64,000 nt of DNA. Origin: Styela clava (taxonomy: Eukaryota; Chordata; Ascidiacea; Stolidobranchia; Styelidae). Location of the stretch: positions 13,330,001 through 13,394,000 of the forward strand of contig NC_135251.1 in assembly GCF_964204865.1 (NCBI RefSeq), given 5' to 3'. The notes beneath the pieces were generated by a model. That model worked only from the letters and a program-made list of their open reading frames with translations. It was not told the origin of the DNA and made no database searches. Positions 13,901 through 26,600 of this stretch are shown here, in pieces; the stretch's first letter is position 1; every line of letters begins with the position of its first letter. The position numbers were made by a program, and so were the translations under genes.

Positions 13901-16900
13901 CGCTGAATTCTAGGTCATACACGCAATCACTTTTTGAATATATCACCGTAACAAACACGCCGCGTAGATGATGTTCATACTCTCTGCTAAATTCTGGCAC
14001 ATCCGACTGGGAAGGTTCTATAGTCTAATGTGTCCTACGTCGATCATAGAAAGAAACTCCACTGTAAATGTAAAATGACGGTTCGTGCAATATTTCTCCA
14101 CTATTATCGATATAATGTCTAATTTATTCACTTTAACTGTGCTGTTTCTCTGGCACCGTTGGCTATAATTCGTACAGATACATCTTTTGCAAGAATAAAC
14201 TTATATGTGTATTTTATGGTCGCCTGTAACTAATATTCACTTTCAGTTCAGAGGTAGATGCCTTTCTTTGATCGAATTAATATTTGAATTCATATTTTTT
14301 TCTTTTAACTACCTCCACGCAAATTGTTGAGCGGATGAACAAACAAGGATCATACTATAGTAAAATATTATTTGGATTATTTACGCCATCAGTATAATAA
14401 CGCAATTTTAGGATACTAGGTACATAATCATTTAATGAAATGATTTTTTTATTTTTAAGGAATACGATCCTACATTGAGGCCATGGTATAAGACAGCAAT
14501 GGCGCATCGTGATGATCTCGCAATAACAACTCCATACACCGACGCATCGACAGGAATGTGGATTATAACTATGACAAAGGCTGTTATGGTTGACGAAGGA
14601 CATCCATACGGAGTAATTGCATCAGACGTATTCCTATCTGATTTCAAGGTGGGTAGAGTTTCTTAAAGTAAGCTACACGTATGGAAATTTTTAGAAGAGG
14701 ACGCCCTGATTGTTTTCTAAATTTTTGTTTTTGTTATTATTGCCGCTTCTCTCTATACCAGTGGTTCTGATACTTTTTAGAATTTTTCAAGTCCCGCGCT
14801 CCACCTCAAAAATAACTAGCTATCAATGAGCTACAAATAACAGATAGTAAGGCGAAAGTTTGTTTTATTCAAAAAACACGTTGAAAATACGTGGATGGAA
14901 CGTAAATATCCAACATTAGGCGGACAAGATCGAATCTAACAAAAATGTTTGTATTTTCAATTAGCTTCACGCCCACTCAAAAAACTGTCTACGCCCCCCT
15001 TGTTGGGCGCGCCCCACCGTTTGGGAACCACTGCTCTTTTACTATAACTTCTGTATAATTTTTTTGGGGGGGGGGACGCCCGGTTCGGAGAGAACGACAT
15101 ATAAATACGTCTTATAAAATAATTGTTGGTAAAGCAAGATGGAGATGTCGTAACGTTATACTGCTGGCACTCTTAAATATTTTATCCGGAATTATGCAGC
15201 TTCGATTCAGGTCAAATTATTCCGATTTTACAAAATTTCGCCGCACCGTCGAATGGTCGATTCATTTTCCAATGAGAGCCGTTGTTTTACTTGACGATAG
15301 GCTCCCGTGTAACGGACTTCTTGTTCATATACATTCACAAGTTTTTATTTCAATCTATTACTTTGTTTAATCAATGTTCATTTGTTTTAAAAATTACATG
15401 TATTACTGGAATACATTTTATACGTGAAAATAGTAACTATAAATATTATGCTAAAATGGGCATTTATTTACAGGACATGTTTCTTGGGTACGAATGTGGA
15501 CGAGAGGATTGTACTTTGATAGATCTATCCTGTCATGTAATCTATCATAAATCTTACTCGTGGTCTCATGGTTCGAGTGATATACTTGGACGTGATCTGA
15601 CTACTGTTGATCCAAATCTGGCAAGTGTAGTTTTCGACCAAAGATTGCTTGTTACTGAATCTTGCATTGACGTAAACAAAATAAGAACTGAGCATTCTTG
15701 CCGCGTTAATTTGGAAAAACTAGATCAATTGAGTGAAATTGATTTCGAAGGAAAGGAATTTTTCGCACGAAGAATACATGGGACCAATACAGTTCTTATT
15801 ATTAATCATTGGGATTCTCATTATTACTGTACGAAGCATGCTTCAGTCGATGAACATTGTCAGTGAGTGTAATTCATTTGTTAAATTTAGATAGCAGCTT
15901 TGACGAGATCTAGTTACCAGCGACCGGATATGTGGGCTAATACAATCAGAATGAGCTTTGTCATAAAATATTTGTAAATTTTAGTCGTAAATTATTTTTA
16001 AGAAATTTAGAAAATTGCAGTTGAGTATATATCTTAATTAAATCTCTTGCGCCATTTTTTTTGCGTGACAACTCTTTTCTGTAAACAACTATTAAATAAT
16101 ATCGCAGCGCCGTATTTATTTGAATAACTAAGAAATTGGGTCGGGATCATATTTTACCTTCGACATTGGGTACCGGATATTAATAGCCTTTTGAATATGT
16201 TATGCTGAAAGTTTCATAGTTTTTCAACATTAGAACCGCTACCAATTGATACTACAGCAACGATTCTTCCAGTTTCAATTTTCTTAATCAAGACCACCAG
16301 TTAATTCAACATCCTTAATCTAAGTAATTTTTTATTCGCAATTTACGCGACCTTAGAAAGATACTCAACCTTTGAATATAACACTTTCCCTTTTGTTTAT
16401 AGCTACGACGACAACAGCGAGTATTGCGAGTCAGCATGTCATACAAGTGCCAAATTCGACTACTGTAGCAATTCCGAATCTTACGACTGGGCTTTAGACC
16501 CACCACCATGCGTAGCCTCAAAGCCTAAAGTTAGCGTTTTGCCGCCTGTAGATGCTTTAACTGATTTGCCTTCGTGTTACGACGCTCTTGCATCATGGGA
16601 GACGGAATCGAATGACGGACTTTGGGATGACTATCCTGTTGACTATAATGAAAAGAAACCCCATTCCAATTCCTTTGGATTGATATTTGGCCTGTCAACG
16701 GCTGTAACGCTGGTGTTTGTCAGCTGTGTGATGTACGTATCCAGGAGTAAAAACAGATCAGTATCTCCTCAACAAACGCAGCACCAACAACCACACTTTC
16801 AAACGACACCGAATCAACAACCAATCATTCATCCAACAACAACAATGACTCAAAATCCTAATCAGTTCGCTGCGCCTTTCTCCCAACAACCAGGCTCTCC

Positions 16901-17108
16901 AAATCCTTATGTTCAAGTAAATATGACGAATCAATTTAGCGTTCCTCCAGGCACTATACAAAATCAACACCAACCTCCCCCAATTGCACCTCCATCTTAT
17001 AACAACGCAATGACGTTTGATAGCGGTATTCCACCGCCGCCAATCTACATTCCACCAACTCCTATAATTAATCCATCAGACCTACCACCTGCCCCTCGAT
17101 ACATGTGA
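7907..17108 (+). CDS. CACHD1/alpha2delta-like VWA-Cache membrane protein, copy A (13 exons)
   Basis: Exons 7907-8329, 8799-9034, 9187-9807, 9877-10013, 10407-10608, 11752-11863, 12175-12338, 12646-12750, 13157-13285, 13361-13478, 14460-14648, 15474-15862 and 16403-17108 join in frame to about 1176 aa. Order: signal peptide (about 1-25); N-terminal region ending in SYDNRFRPWY (212-221); VWA domain with a complete MIDAS (D237-T-S-G-S241, later GGTHF and MSDGEP); first Cache half; second Cache with EYDPTLRPWY (750-759); Cys-rich stretch; one TM helix (about 1033-1054); Gln/Pro-rich tail with PPSY (1138-1141). Family knowledge: alpha2delta and CACHD1 proteins modulate voltage-gated Ca2+ channels at the cell surface. 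The RIWPG and RPWY region is closest to CACHD1; the metal site and YxxxxRPWY before the VWA resemble alpha2delta. A tandem paralogue follows. Length is near human CACHD1, and the exon structure is very secure. Confidence 0.92.
8460..8785 (+). repeat. tRNA-derived SINE (degenerate) in intron 1 of CACHD1-like A
   Basis: The body matches the SINE at 35994-36311: TATGTGCGAGA-GATTGCT, GTGGTTCACGTAA-TGCTGG, TGGTAACCGGACGAGAGG, a CGCCATATG motif, a SINE-type 3' end and TATGTAAATCCT. The tRNA-like head is eroded. Confidence 0.7.
9055..9142. repeat. 88-bp near-perfect palindrome in intron 2 of CACHD1-like A
   Basis: Two 44-base arms (9055-9098 and 9099-9142) are reverse complements with one mismatch and no loop; the centre is CTTATAAG. 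The RNA would fold into a long hairpin. It ends 44 bases before the exon 3 acceptor. It is probably a short foldback MITE. Confidence 0.9.
10720..11080. repeat. Repeat rich in CGGGCGCTTATTCAAAC-type units, intron 5 of CACHD1-like A
   Basis: Short GC-rich phrases such as GGGCCCTTATTCAAAC, GGCGCTTATT and GGGCCCTTAATCAAG recur on either side of an AT-rich core with a poly-A run near 10950. The clusters at both edges suggest a degenerate non-autonomous element. Confidence 0.5.
11880..12090. mobile_element. MITE copy (GTGTGTACCAGGTTAGG family), intron 6 of CACHD1-like A
   Basis: It starts TCCGTAGTGTGTGTACCAGG and ends GTACACATACTTCTGGAGCG. About 200 bases match a copy in intron 10 of the neighbouring paralogue (24471-24667), and the ends match the palindromic MITE at 4754. 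Confidence 0.7.
12392..12550. repeat. Three imperfect 57-bp tandem units, intron 7 of CACHD1-like A
   Basis: Units begin at 12392, 12449 and 12506 and share GTTCAAATRGCAT, CTTCAATACTGTTAAAA and a GTCGGTCG-like end. The third is truncated and more diverged. Confidence 0.75.
13625..14030. mobile_element. hAT-like element remnant, intron 10 of CACHD1-like A
   Basis: The left end GAGCAAACTACGGCCCGTGG followed by CCAAATCCGGCCCG is typical of hAT-family ends. I could not fix the right end or a target duplication, so the extent is approximate. Confidence 0.4.
14759..15033. mobile_element. Short hAT-type MITE, intron 10 of CACHD1-like A
   Basis: The left end CAGTGGTTCTGATAC pairs with the right end GTTTGGGAACCACTG as hAT-type inverted repeats. 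GC-rich subterminal sequence (CCCGCGCTCCACC and GGGCGCGCCCCACC) supports one element. The flanks CTCTATAC and CTCTTTTA are at best a decayed 8-bp duplication. Confidence 0.65.
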
Positions 17109-17687
17109 ATATTACTGTTTAATATGCAATAAAATGATTGTACTTACTTCAATATGTGTTGTTCGAGTATTATTAGGAAATAGTCTGTGTCTTGACAACC
17201 ATTATGATATAATATTTGAAGTGGGCATATTTACAACTTACGAACTCAAAAGTTATTGTAAAAGAATCCTATTTCACTCGTTTACAAATACATTTTACGA
17301 GTTGGCTGGCAATATGCCAGCATTTATCAATAGTATCGGAATTTGAAATCGTTTGCTTAATTTTGAAATCGTTGTGATTTTCTACCTTCAAAATAGAACA
17401 GAAAAATATCTCAGACTATAAAATGATCCCATGCTGGTATGACACAAACGTTTTTAAAAAATTAACAAAAAAGAAGCTGTGTTTATGAATTTTTGATTTT
17501 AAGCACTCTTTATCGCCAATATCCAAAACAACTTGCTTGTCTGATAGTTAGATTATTACATCATAATAAAAACAGACTGCAAATTTTGGTAAAGAATAAC
17601 GAAGTATTTTCTTTAGTTGAACTAAAGTCCATGCCAGCGTCGTTTTCGTTTATTTTAGGCTCAAAACGTTCTGCTGTGATAGTTAAA
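17109..17687. other. Spacer between the two CACHD1-like genes, with polyA signal
   Basis: AATAAA at 17128-17133 lies 20 bases after the stop of copy A. The rest is AT-rich without a clear feature, apart from a strong 3' splice-like TTTATTTTAG ending at 17658, 29 bases before the ATG of copy B. Confidence 0.6.
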
Positions 17688-20600
17688 ATGTACAGCGCTC
17701 TACTGGCAAGTCTACTTATAATAGGTTTATGTTATGGGAGAGTGGATAGTCAGTCGTCATTCGCTGAAACAGTCGAGTCTTACGTGAATGACACTCTGGG
17801 GGCTGCGATAATGCAGAAAAAAATGAACGATGTTCAAACGTCAGAGAAAGCTATTGATTCGCAACCGCTCCTCCGTAAAATCGAAAAAAACATTTCCCAT
17901 AAATTGTCAAATTTAGCTGAATCAATGACAAAATTAAGGGAATCATTGAAAATCAAAACTCCAACCAAATCTGAAATCAAACTTCGAGACTGTTGTAAAG
18001 TAGCATACAGTTGGGAAGAAGGTCAACACAAGGTAAGGCTTACTATACTAAAGATAACTTTGCGATGAAGCATTGAATACCACGCATACATCATCTCATT
18101 ATTGCTTCGATTACAATTACAACTCGCTAAGACAGATGAACAAATCGAAAATATGAGTCAGGTTTATTATTAATACCTAGTTTCTAGATTAAGCATTGAA
18201 AAACGGTGCATTATTATAATACATGCAGTTCATGATTTTCTTCAGAAAAACCTACACATCTTCCACAACATCTGCAGGTAATACGCAAATTTGGAATATC
18301 AGTAGATCCGTATTAAAAGAAAAGTTAATTTCTGACTGTATTGTTAATTTAGGAGCCGTGGCACTCGTGTTATCCACAAAACTTGATGAAAAAACCTGAC
18401 CTGGGCATAATCAAACGCGATTGATCTTTCAAATAAAAATTTTGACTTGCATTTGTTTACCGCGATTTTATCAGATTTTTAATTCGCCACAAATTGTCCA
18501 GATTGACAACACTTCCTACTGTCTAATGCACAACGAGAAAGAATCGGCTGCCGATCTGGAAACTGACAATTTGTTGACTGCGGCTGCACATAATCGACGT
18601 TCTTATCCTGAAATAGGATACCAAAGATATCGAGGAATTAATGGGGCGATATTACAATATCCAGCTTATTATGGAGACATTTTTTGTGAGAAATCTGATG
18701 ATTTTGAATCGTGAGTACCGTGAACTTGATTTCACAATCTTAGCTTATTTAAATATAATAAAGTAATTTGCACTACAATTTGCAAAAGATATCTACGTGG
18801 AGTATATAAAATTAGAAAAAAGCTTTATTTTCAAGTGTATCTGCTAAGTTTTGAAAGAAAGCATTTTGTGTGGTTAATTCGTTAGCTGGAAATCAATTTT
18901 GGCCGGCTCGATGGATTAGCAGACTTAACGGTGTTGGCATCGCAAATTACACATTCCGGGTTCAAATCCTATTCCCGCCACATCATCCAGGGTGTAATAA
19001 ATTGAGTAGGCAGGCAGATTCCGGTTCTTCCTAATAATATGTAGCGCCATACATTTTGTTATATATTAGTGACTTCTTGTATAAGGAATGCCTTGTTTAA
19101 AACGAATGGCGGGATTTGACGTTGCATAATAAAAATTACATGCTATTACTACCCCTGTTTCCGCCCGAGTGCCAAATTCCTACCCACAAGTAAGCCTCTA
19201 TGTATGTACCGCCGGGACGGGTCAGATTATAGAAGAGTAAGTCTATTCAGACGACATTGAATCAATGTATCTAAGCAAAAGATATTTTTGTGGTTGATAT
19301 ATCTTAATTTGTTCATTGCAAATCCAGGTTTGCATCTTCATTTTTCTCGACTGCTAAAGACTTAGTTATCGTCATGGATGGTGATCTGTTGCAGCAGCAC
19401 AGACCAGAAATGATGGATGCGGTCGAATATGTTTTCAAAGCCGTTAACGTTGCAGACAACATTGCTTTTGTGGTTTATTCGTCTGATGTGGTGACTCTCT
19501 CTAATGGACCAAACGGTGCAATAAAATGCAAAAACAAAGAAATGGTTTCAGCTACGCACAAAAACGTAGAAGCGATTTTAGCCTGGTTAAAAACTACAGA
19601 ACGTAAAAGTGGAAATGCTAATTTTAGCAAAGCTCTGAATGCAGCATTTGACTATCTTGAAAACACAAGAAGCACGAATAGAAAAATGATATTATTTGTC
19701 AGTGGCTCCCAACACGAGGATTCCAAAGACGATATTCTACAGACAGTTTCCGATAGAAAATCAAATTTTCAGAATTCGGTGAATATTCTAACTTATGGCG
19801 TTAAAAATCCAGCAAGTAATGACGTTCTACAGGAAATTGCTGAATTGAATGAACCTGACACCGGAAAGCATTTCTCTTATGTGGAAGAGACAGATCATTT
19901 AATGTGAGACTATGTATATGGTATTAAATATAAACCGGAATAATATAAAAAAAATCCCTAAAAAAGTACGACAGTGTGTGGTAGAAATACGAAAACATAT
20001 AAACATACAATTACTAAATGTAAATGGAATATAAGATATATTGTGCACCATGAACTTAAACGACAATGGAGGATCTGATTAATGATACCAAACAAGCCTG
20101 TAGTGGAATTACGGATTGTACATTTATTTCTTCTCTGTATTAGTGATAATTAGTCAGAATCAAATGTTCAATTTTTCGTAGTCAGAGTCATTTATTAATC
20201 ACACGGAGTCAGAATTTCAGTCTTTAGTCAAGTAGGTAGTTGTAGTTGAAATTTTCTGTTGAAACTAATAGAAAGCAAACCTCGTAACTCTGTGTCAAAT
20301 AAAACTTTTATCCGATTGAACAAAACTACTTGATATAGTTTAATGGAGCAAAAAACGTGTTATATAAATTACAGAAAACACTTGTCATTTGAACATTTTC
20401 CTTCATCAAGCGAAAATGAGATTCAATGGAAATGGCCAGAATTAAATAAGCTTTCCGATGGTGAAATCGTGGTGACTGCTTTGCAATCAGTCTTTGTTGA
20501 TGGTAAATACATTATTACATGCATATATAATTATATACATCTGTAACCGATTCTCTTGATTACCGACTAAGAGTATGTACGTTTGGATGGTGACCGTCGA

Positions 20601-23600
20601 GCGCATTGTTGGACGCGAGTTGAACTCTTGGATCTATTGCTTTTCGATTTTCGGTTGTTTGAGAATTTTTTTGCCTATTTTGAAATGATTGGTTGAATTT
20701 CTCACTGACGAAAGTCCACTGGTAAAAACTTCGTTCTAATTGACCTACGCTTTGTTGTTTACAAACGAGCTTGCTTCTGTTTTCACAGATAAGTTGAAAG
20801 GCGTTATTAGCGTTGACATCTTATTGCAAGTTCTGATAAGTGAAGTCTTAAACTTCGAAGTACAAGAAGACGATGCATATGTTTTTGTCATGGACAAAAA
20901 TTTTAACGTTATTTACCATCCGTTCATTTCTTATTCTTCAAAACGTGAATGGTCGGACCGAATTCTCAATATTCGTGAACTAGAGAAAAGGTTTGTACAT
21001 CGTAAAGTATTTAAAAAAGTATTCTTACAAATGAGAATTAGCCTAAGATACAGAAGACGAGATAAATCAAAACACCATTCATACATTTCTCTCTCCTTTA
21101 ACCATCGGAGAGCATGCCCGTGTTTACTCACTAAGATCTGATGGAATAAGATTGAAAATTTAGAAATGAATATTTTAGTAGTTGTTGTGTATAATTACAA
21201 ATGCTTACAACTCTTAGGTCAGTTATCGTTCAGCTTCGTTTATTATCATTCATTAATTATATTCATCATTATTTTTTCAATAAAATATTTGATATCCCAA
21301 AATTACACGTAAAGAATCGTTAATATTGAAGAGTTGAGAGACTCAGACAACTGTAATTAACCACGTGAAAGCGAAAATCTAAATCTGAAGAAAATAGCTA
21401 AAATTCTTGCGTTGCTTTCCAGATAAATTCTTTGGTAACAACACCAAGTAGATTAATTTGATCGCGAGGTTTTCAAAAACCTAATCGAGTACCAACCGAC
21501 TTGTCGATTTCAATGGATTGACGAGGATAGGCAAGATTTAAATCCGATATAGACGACGCGAGTTATATATATACGATGACATGAGTGCTATGAAGTGCCG
21601 GTAGCAAATAAATATCAATTTGTCGCATTGCTGTATTTGTTGAATATTCATGTTCTTTTTTTAATTTTTTGTAGCGATGATTTACAAACACTCCTGTCTA
21701 AAATACAAGAAAACCAAGATTCTGAGAGTGTTTCCTCGGATCGAGTTATCACTGTATCAATGAAAACAACATGGAGGACGCTAAAGGTTAAATTGCTTTC
21801 TTGCATTTTATGCCGTCTCAAACTCGTTTGACCTTAAGAACTAAGGCAGGACTATTGTTGGATCCGAATTCCTGGTCTTTTTGAATTTTCAATGGAATAT
21901 ATTGAGAGCATTTTAAACTAAGAGAAGCATTTTGATTACTCTCTTTAGGTAATATAGTCCAGAAACAATGTCTAAACAATATATATAAAACAATCAAAAG
22001 AGTTTTGATGTAAATTAAAGATTTGTTAGAAAATTAAAATATACAATTACAATATTATTAATGTAACTTTGAATTGGGTTGCGCGCGACTAACTAACTCC
22101 CTATCTTTCCTCTATGCCTTTATGCTAGTGGATCCGTATGCATATACTGCAAGGATCCTGTATAGCGGGAATAGACATGACTATTCTATACAATTAAAGA
22201 GTCTTGCTGCACACTAACACAAATGTATTTCTGTAACGTTTCGTCCGACCAAAGTCAGACTTCCTCTGACAAGCAGTTTACAACAATGCTGTACAACTGG
22301 ACACTTTAATTGAATAGATTATTTAATGTAATTGTGTTTTCTTCTATTTGGTTTTGCAGGATAAAATAAATGCCGATTACTCTCTCCATAATTCCAAAGT
22401 AACGTGCGCATTAACAGATTTCAAACTTTTCACGGTTTGTCTAAACGTAAAAGATGGCGCCGAGAAGACGGTTCATGTAAAAGGTGTAACCGTTCCGGAA
22501 GAATTTCAATTTCATTATCACAGGTTAGCGTTACATTGCGTAAAATAGTATGCTGAGAAATTGAAAGTGCAAATCGTGTATCGGGTATATATATATAGTG
22601 TTTACTCAGCCTTGTAGCTGTGGTTTGTTTCATAGAATTGGTTTGGAAAATATTTCTTTTTCGCGTAACTCAAATTTATGAATTGACAGGTGTATTACCC
22701 TTTGTTGTTAGCTTTTTCGAATGATTATACCGGATATTTATTTCAATATTCATCTTCAGGATAGATTTCAGTGACAATCCCGAAGGTGACTGCAGTCATT
22801 TAAAAAGAGCATCATTCCTTGCAACAACAGTTTATCTTGCTCCAAAAGCATTTGTCAATCCAGACAGGTGATCATACTTTGAATAAAACGTTTAGCAGAA
22901 AAGTCATAATATTGCCGTACATCATTGATTACTGACAGCGGGCACACGCAGTATACTAATGGAACAGCGCATACAAGTGCATCTAGATTTGCGAACGAAT
23001 AAATAATATTTTTTGTCGTGTTCGTCTCATGTATCTACTCTATGACAGGAACGTCACGATATCGACTGTCGTTGGCATGAACTGCTGTAGAGAAATGTTT
23101 TTGAGAATTAAACAAAAATCATAATTTCACAAATTACGATTGTCACATGTTAGTTATAAGTGCGCGATCCAAACATAGAGCTGAAAACTTCACAAGCCAG
23201 CCGTTATACCAACGAAACAACGCATCCAATTGAACCTTCAGTTGCAAATGAACAAATAATATTTTTGTTTTGTGTGCGTGATTTATGATTATTCTATGGC
23301 AAGAAAAGTTTCAAGCAGGCCATCAATCTTTCTTCTGAACTAATTTCGTTTTAGTAAGATAGTAGTATACCTAGCCAAATAACTTACAAATTGACGACAG
23401 TTCTTGTAAAAGGTGTTAACGAGAGAAAAGAATTGGGTCAATGCATAAATTCTGAAAAATCATATAGATCCGAGAAAATTAAAATACAGTTCTTTGCGAT
23501 AAATCTATTTGAAACTGTGATAATTGCATTCATATTTTATTAGCACTGATAGATCTTCACTATCTTTAACAGATATTTGACCCAGGACGAAGATCCAAGC

Positions 23601-26600
23601 CGCATTGAAAAATATGCAAAAGACATCCAAACACAGAGTGGAAATATAATCACTGATTCTGCAATCCAGGATATCTTTTTGACGTTTGGGTAAAAATTGT
23701 TTTCATGTTATTTTTCAAATTGAATAAAATACTAACATGGGTAAAATACCAACAGGGTGTAAAAATGTTTTAATCACTGTAATTTACTTAGGATATGATC
23801 ATTAAAGTATCAATGGGGAAACTTCACATTCCACAGAATATATAATAAGAAAATTATCATTATTTTTTAGAATATACTTCACTATAGAATATTTTATTTT
23901 GCTTACGATTACATCTATAAAACTGAATATTGCTATATATATTATTTATTTTTATAATAGCTTTTTATTTTCCTACCAATATACTACAGTAGAACGTGGA
24001 TGACAATAAATATACGGTATACGGTAACGCTTTTATAATGCAAAACTTCAGAAAAAAAAAAATTAAGAAAAATACCTATTTACAATTATAATACAGGTAC
24101 ATGTCTGTTAACGGAAAATCTACTTTATGGTTCAATTTGTGGAATCATAAAATTTGGAATAAAACAGTGGCCCGGTGACCCCATATAAAAAACAAATTGT
24201 GTAAATAAATGTCTTCCAGGAAGACACTTCTATCTTTAACAGTATTTTTTCTTTGATAACTTTGATTGGGGGGCGTGAAAAAGTAAAGACTAGCTAAAAT
24301 ATTGTCTGTATCTTCAGTTTAGAGGAGCACTGGTTCGAATCTGATGAGAACGAAAATCTATTCAAATCTCAGATTGCCCCACATGTAATATGGAAATATA
24401 TTGGAACCAAAAATGGAGTGCTCCGTATATGGCCTGGAGTTCAACTTTCTAAGGTGAGATTTTAGGTACTTCCGTAGTGTGTGTACCAGGTTAGGGTCAG
24501 GCCCTAATTTTATTCCGATTTCCCTTATTTTAGTTATATTACGAGTTCAGGGACTGTCTGTGTTAGCCAAGTGAATATACCCCCATTCCCATAGGTTTCA
24601 GTCCCTTCACACAACTTGATGTGAAGTGGGCGAACAAAATTAGTTACCTACACTTCTGGAGCGCCCGTTGGAGAATTTAATATCGTTAGGTGATCATAAA
24701 AGCTTTTCTCTTCATGGATGCATCATGAGGAATTAGGTATATATTGAAGTTTCGTGTTATAAAAAATCCTATTGTACATTGTATTTCTCGTTCTTCTTGT
24801 TTGTCGAATTCATTTGTGTGTCTAAGCATTTTTATTCACAGGATTTTGATCACACTGCAAGGCCTTGGTATCAGGCAGCTCTGACAAACAAGGATGACAA
24901 ATTCACCATTACTTCGCCGTATTTGGATGCGGCCACTAAAGAGTGGATCATATCGTTTTCAAAAGCAATCACCATGAAAACTTCATCTGATAGCGATAAA
25001 GTTTACGCAGTCATTGGATATGATATTACAATCTGGAAATTCTATGTGAGTTATTAATATTTCATAACAAAATTCCCTTCGAAAAAAATTGTTAAAAAGT
25101 ACGATTGAGCTAAAGAATAAATAACTTTTGCCATGAAAATTCGTTCAGAATGCGTATACTAATAGTTTATTGCAGAATTCCAAGTTATAATTCATAGAAT
25201 CGATACACAAAAAAAATTAAAATAGATACATGTATAATTGGCTTTTAATTAAGTAGGGAGAAGAATTATCTGGGCTATTGGACGATACCTTGCTTGAAAC
25301 TAAACCTAAATGATTCAATAAAAATGTATTAAAAAGTCACAGCATTCATCTTGACAAAACTTTTCTTATCAGGAAATGCTACAAGCTATCGACAAACGCT
25401 GCAACGACATGTGTATGATATTAGATCCGTCAGGGTACGTTGTCTATCATCCCAACATGATTATAGATAATTATGACTACAAGAGTCATGTGGTCGAATT
25501 TGAACCGGCCGTTTCCAAGTTTCTCATCGACAAAAAGATTTTTATAAAACAACGATGCTTTGATCAGGGATCTCAAAAAGCTTATCGAGAATATCACAGC
25601 GTGGATGTACAGAAGTTGCCTGCAAGTGGCGACAGTGATCTATTCAGATTAGAACTTCTTGCCGGCACTCATATTATCCTATTTTCAAGTCATGAATCTG
25701 GCAGGTGGGAAAGTTGGGAGCAATGCTCAAAGGAAGAGATCAGATCATCCTGCAGGTACGAATATGTAAAGAACTGGTCAATGGCGTTATTTTTCCACCT
25801 CTTTTATCCACCATATATTTAGCACATTGACAATTATCTATTCCAGGGTCGTCCAACTTTCTTGGCCAAAGGGCCATATGTACTTTACTAATAATTACGC
25901 GGGACACTTAACATGGCATTTTGTTATAGTTTTGCTACACTGACTACAGGTTAATGAAAAAACAAACACTACCCGCACATCAGACTTTCACAATTATTAT
26001 ACCAATAAAACTGTTGTTATCCAATCATTGATTGGGCGCCATCAGTAGTTATTTTCGAAAGTTTCGCCAAAGCCAAGCCAAGACGCTTGATCTTTTTCAT
26101 CACAGCTCCCAACAGACCGATGCCCCTAGTCGTACCCTTAATATGGACAATGGCTGCGAGTTCTGCAGTATTTTTAAAATCATTAATAACTCCCCGCAAG
26201 AAGATCGACAACTAAGCAGTAACCTGGATATCATTGCTCTCGTCAAGCGGCAAGGAATACGATGAAAATTTTCCCGCCTTTGAAATTAAAGTTTCCGCTG
26301 TAGAGTTCTCCAGCTCTTCAGCATGACGAGGAATGGCCTATCTTGACAGACTATTTCTGCAAACACCTCTTTTATTTCCGGACGTAAAACGTTGGCAACT
26401 CGAACAATACATGATATACATTCCTTAACGAATTCTCAATCTGAAAATGGCTTCGATTGGTTTGCGATAACGTCATATAGATAGGCAAAAGACCAAGTGT
26501 GTAATCGTCTATGGCACCTTTATTTATCGATATCTCCTCCCAGTTGGTTTCGATTCAAATTGGCACTAATGGCTCGTTCGAAAGGGCTGGCGGAGCGCAT

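Noticed and set aside
17493-17687. Upstream extension of the CACHD1-like B frame
   Set aside because: The extension has no ATG before 17688 that gives a signal peptide, and a splice-acceptor-like site ends at 17658. The signal sequence begins at 17688.
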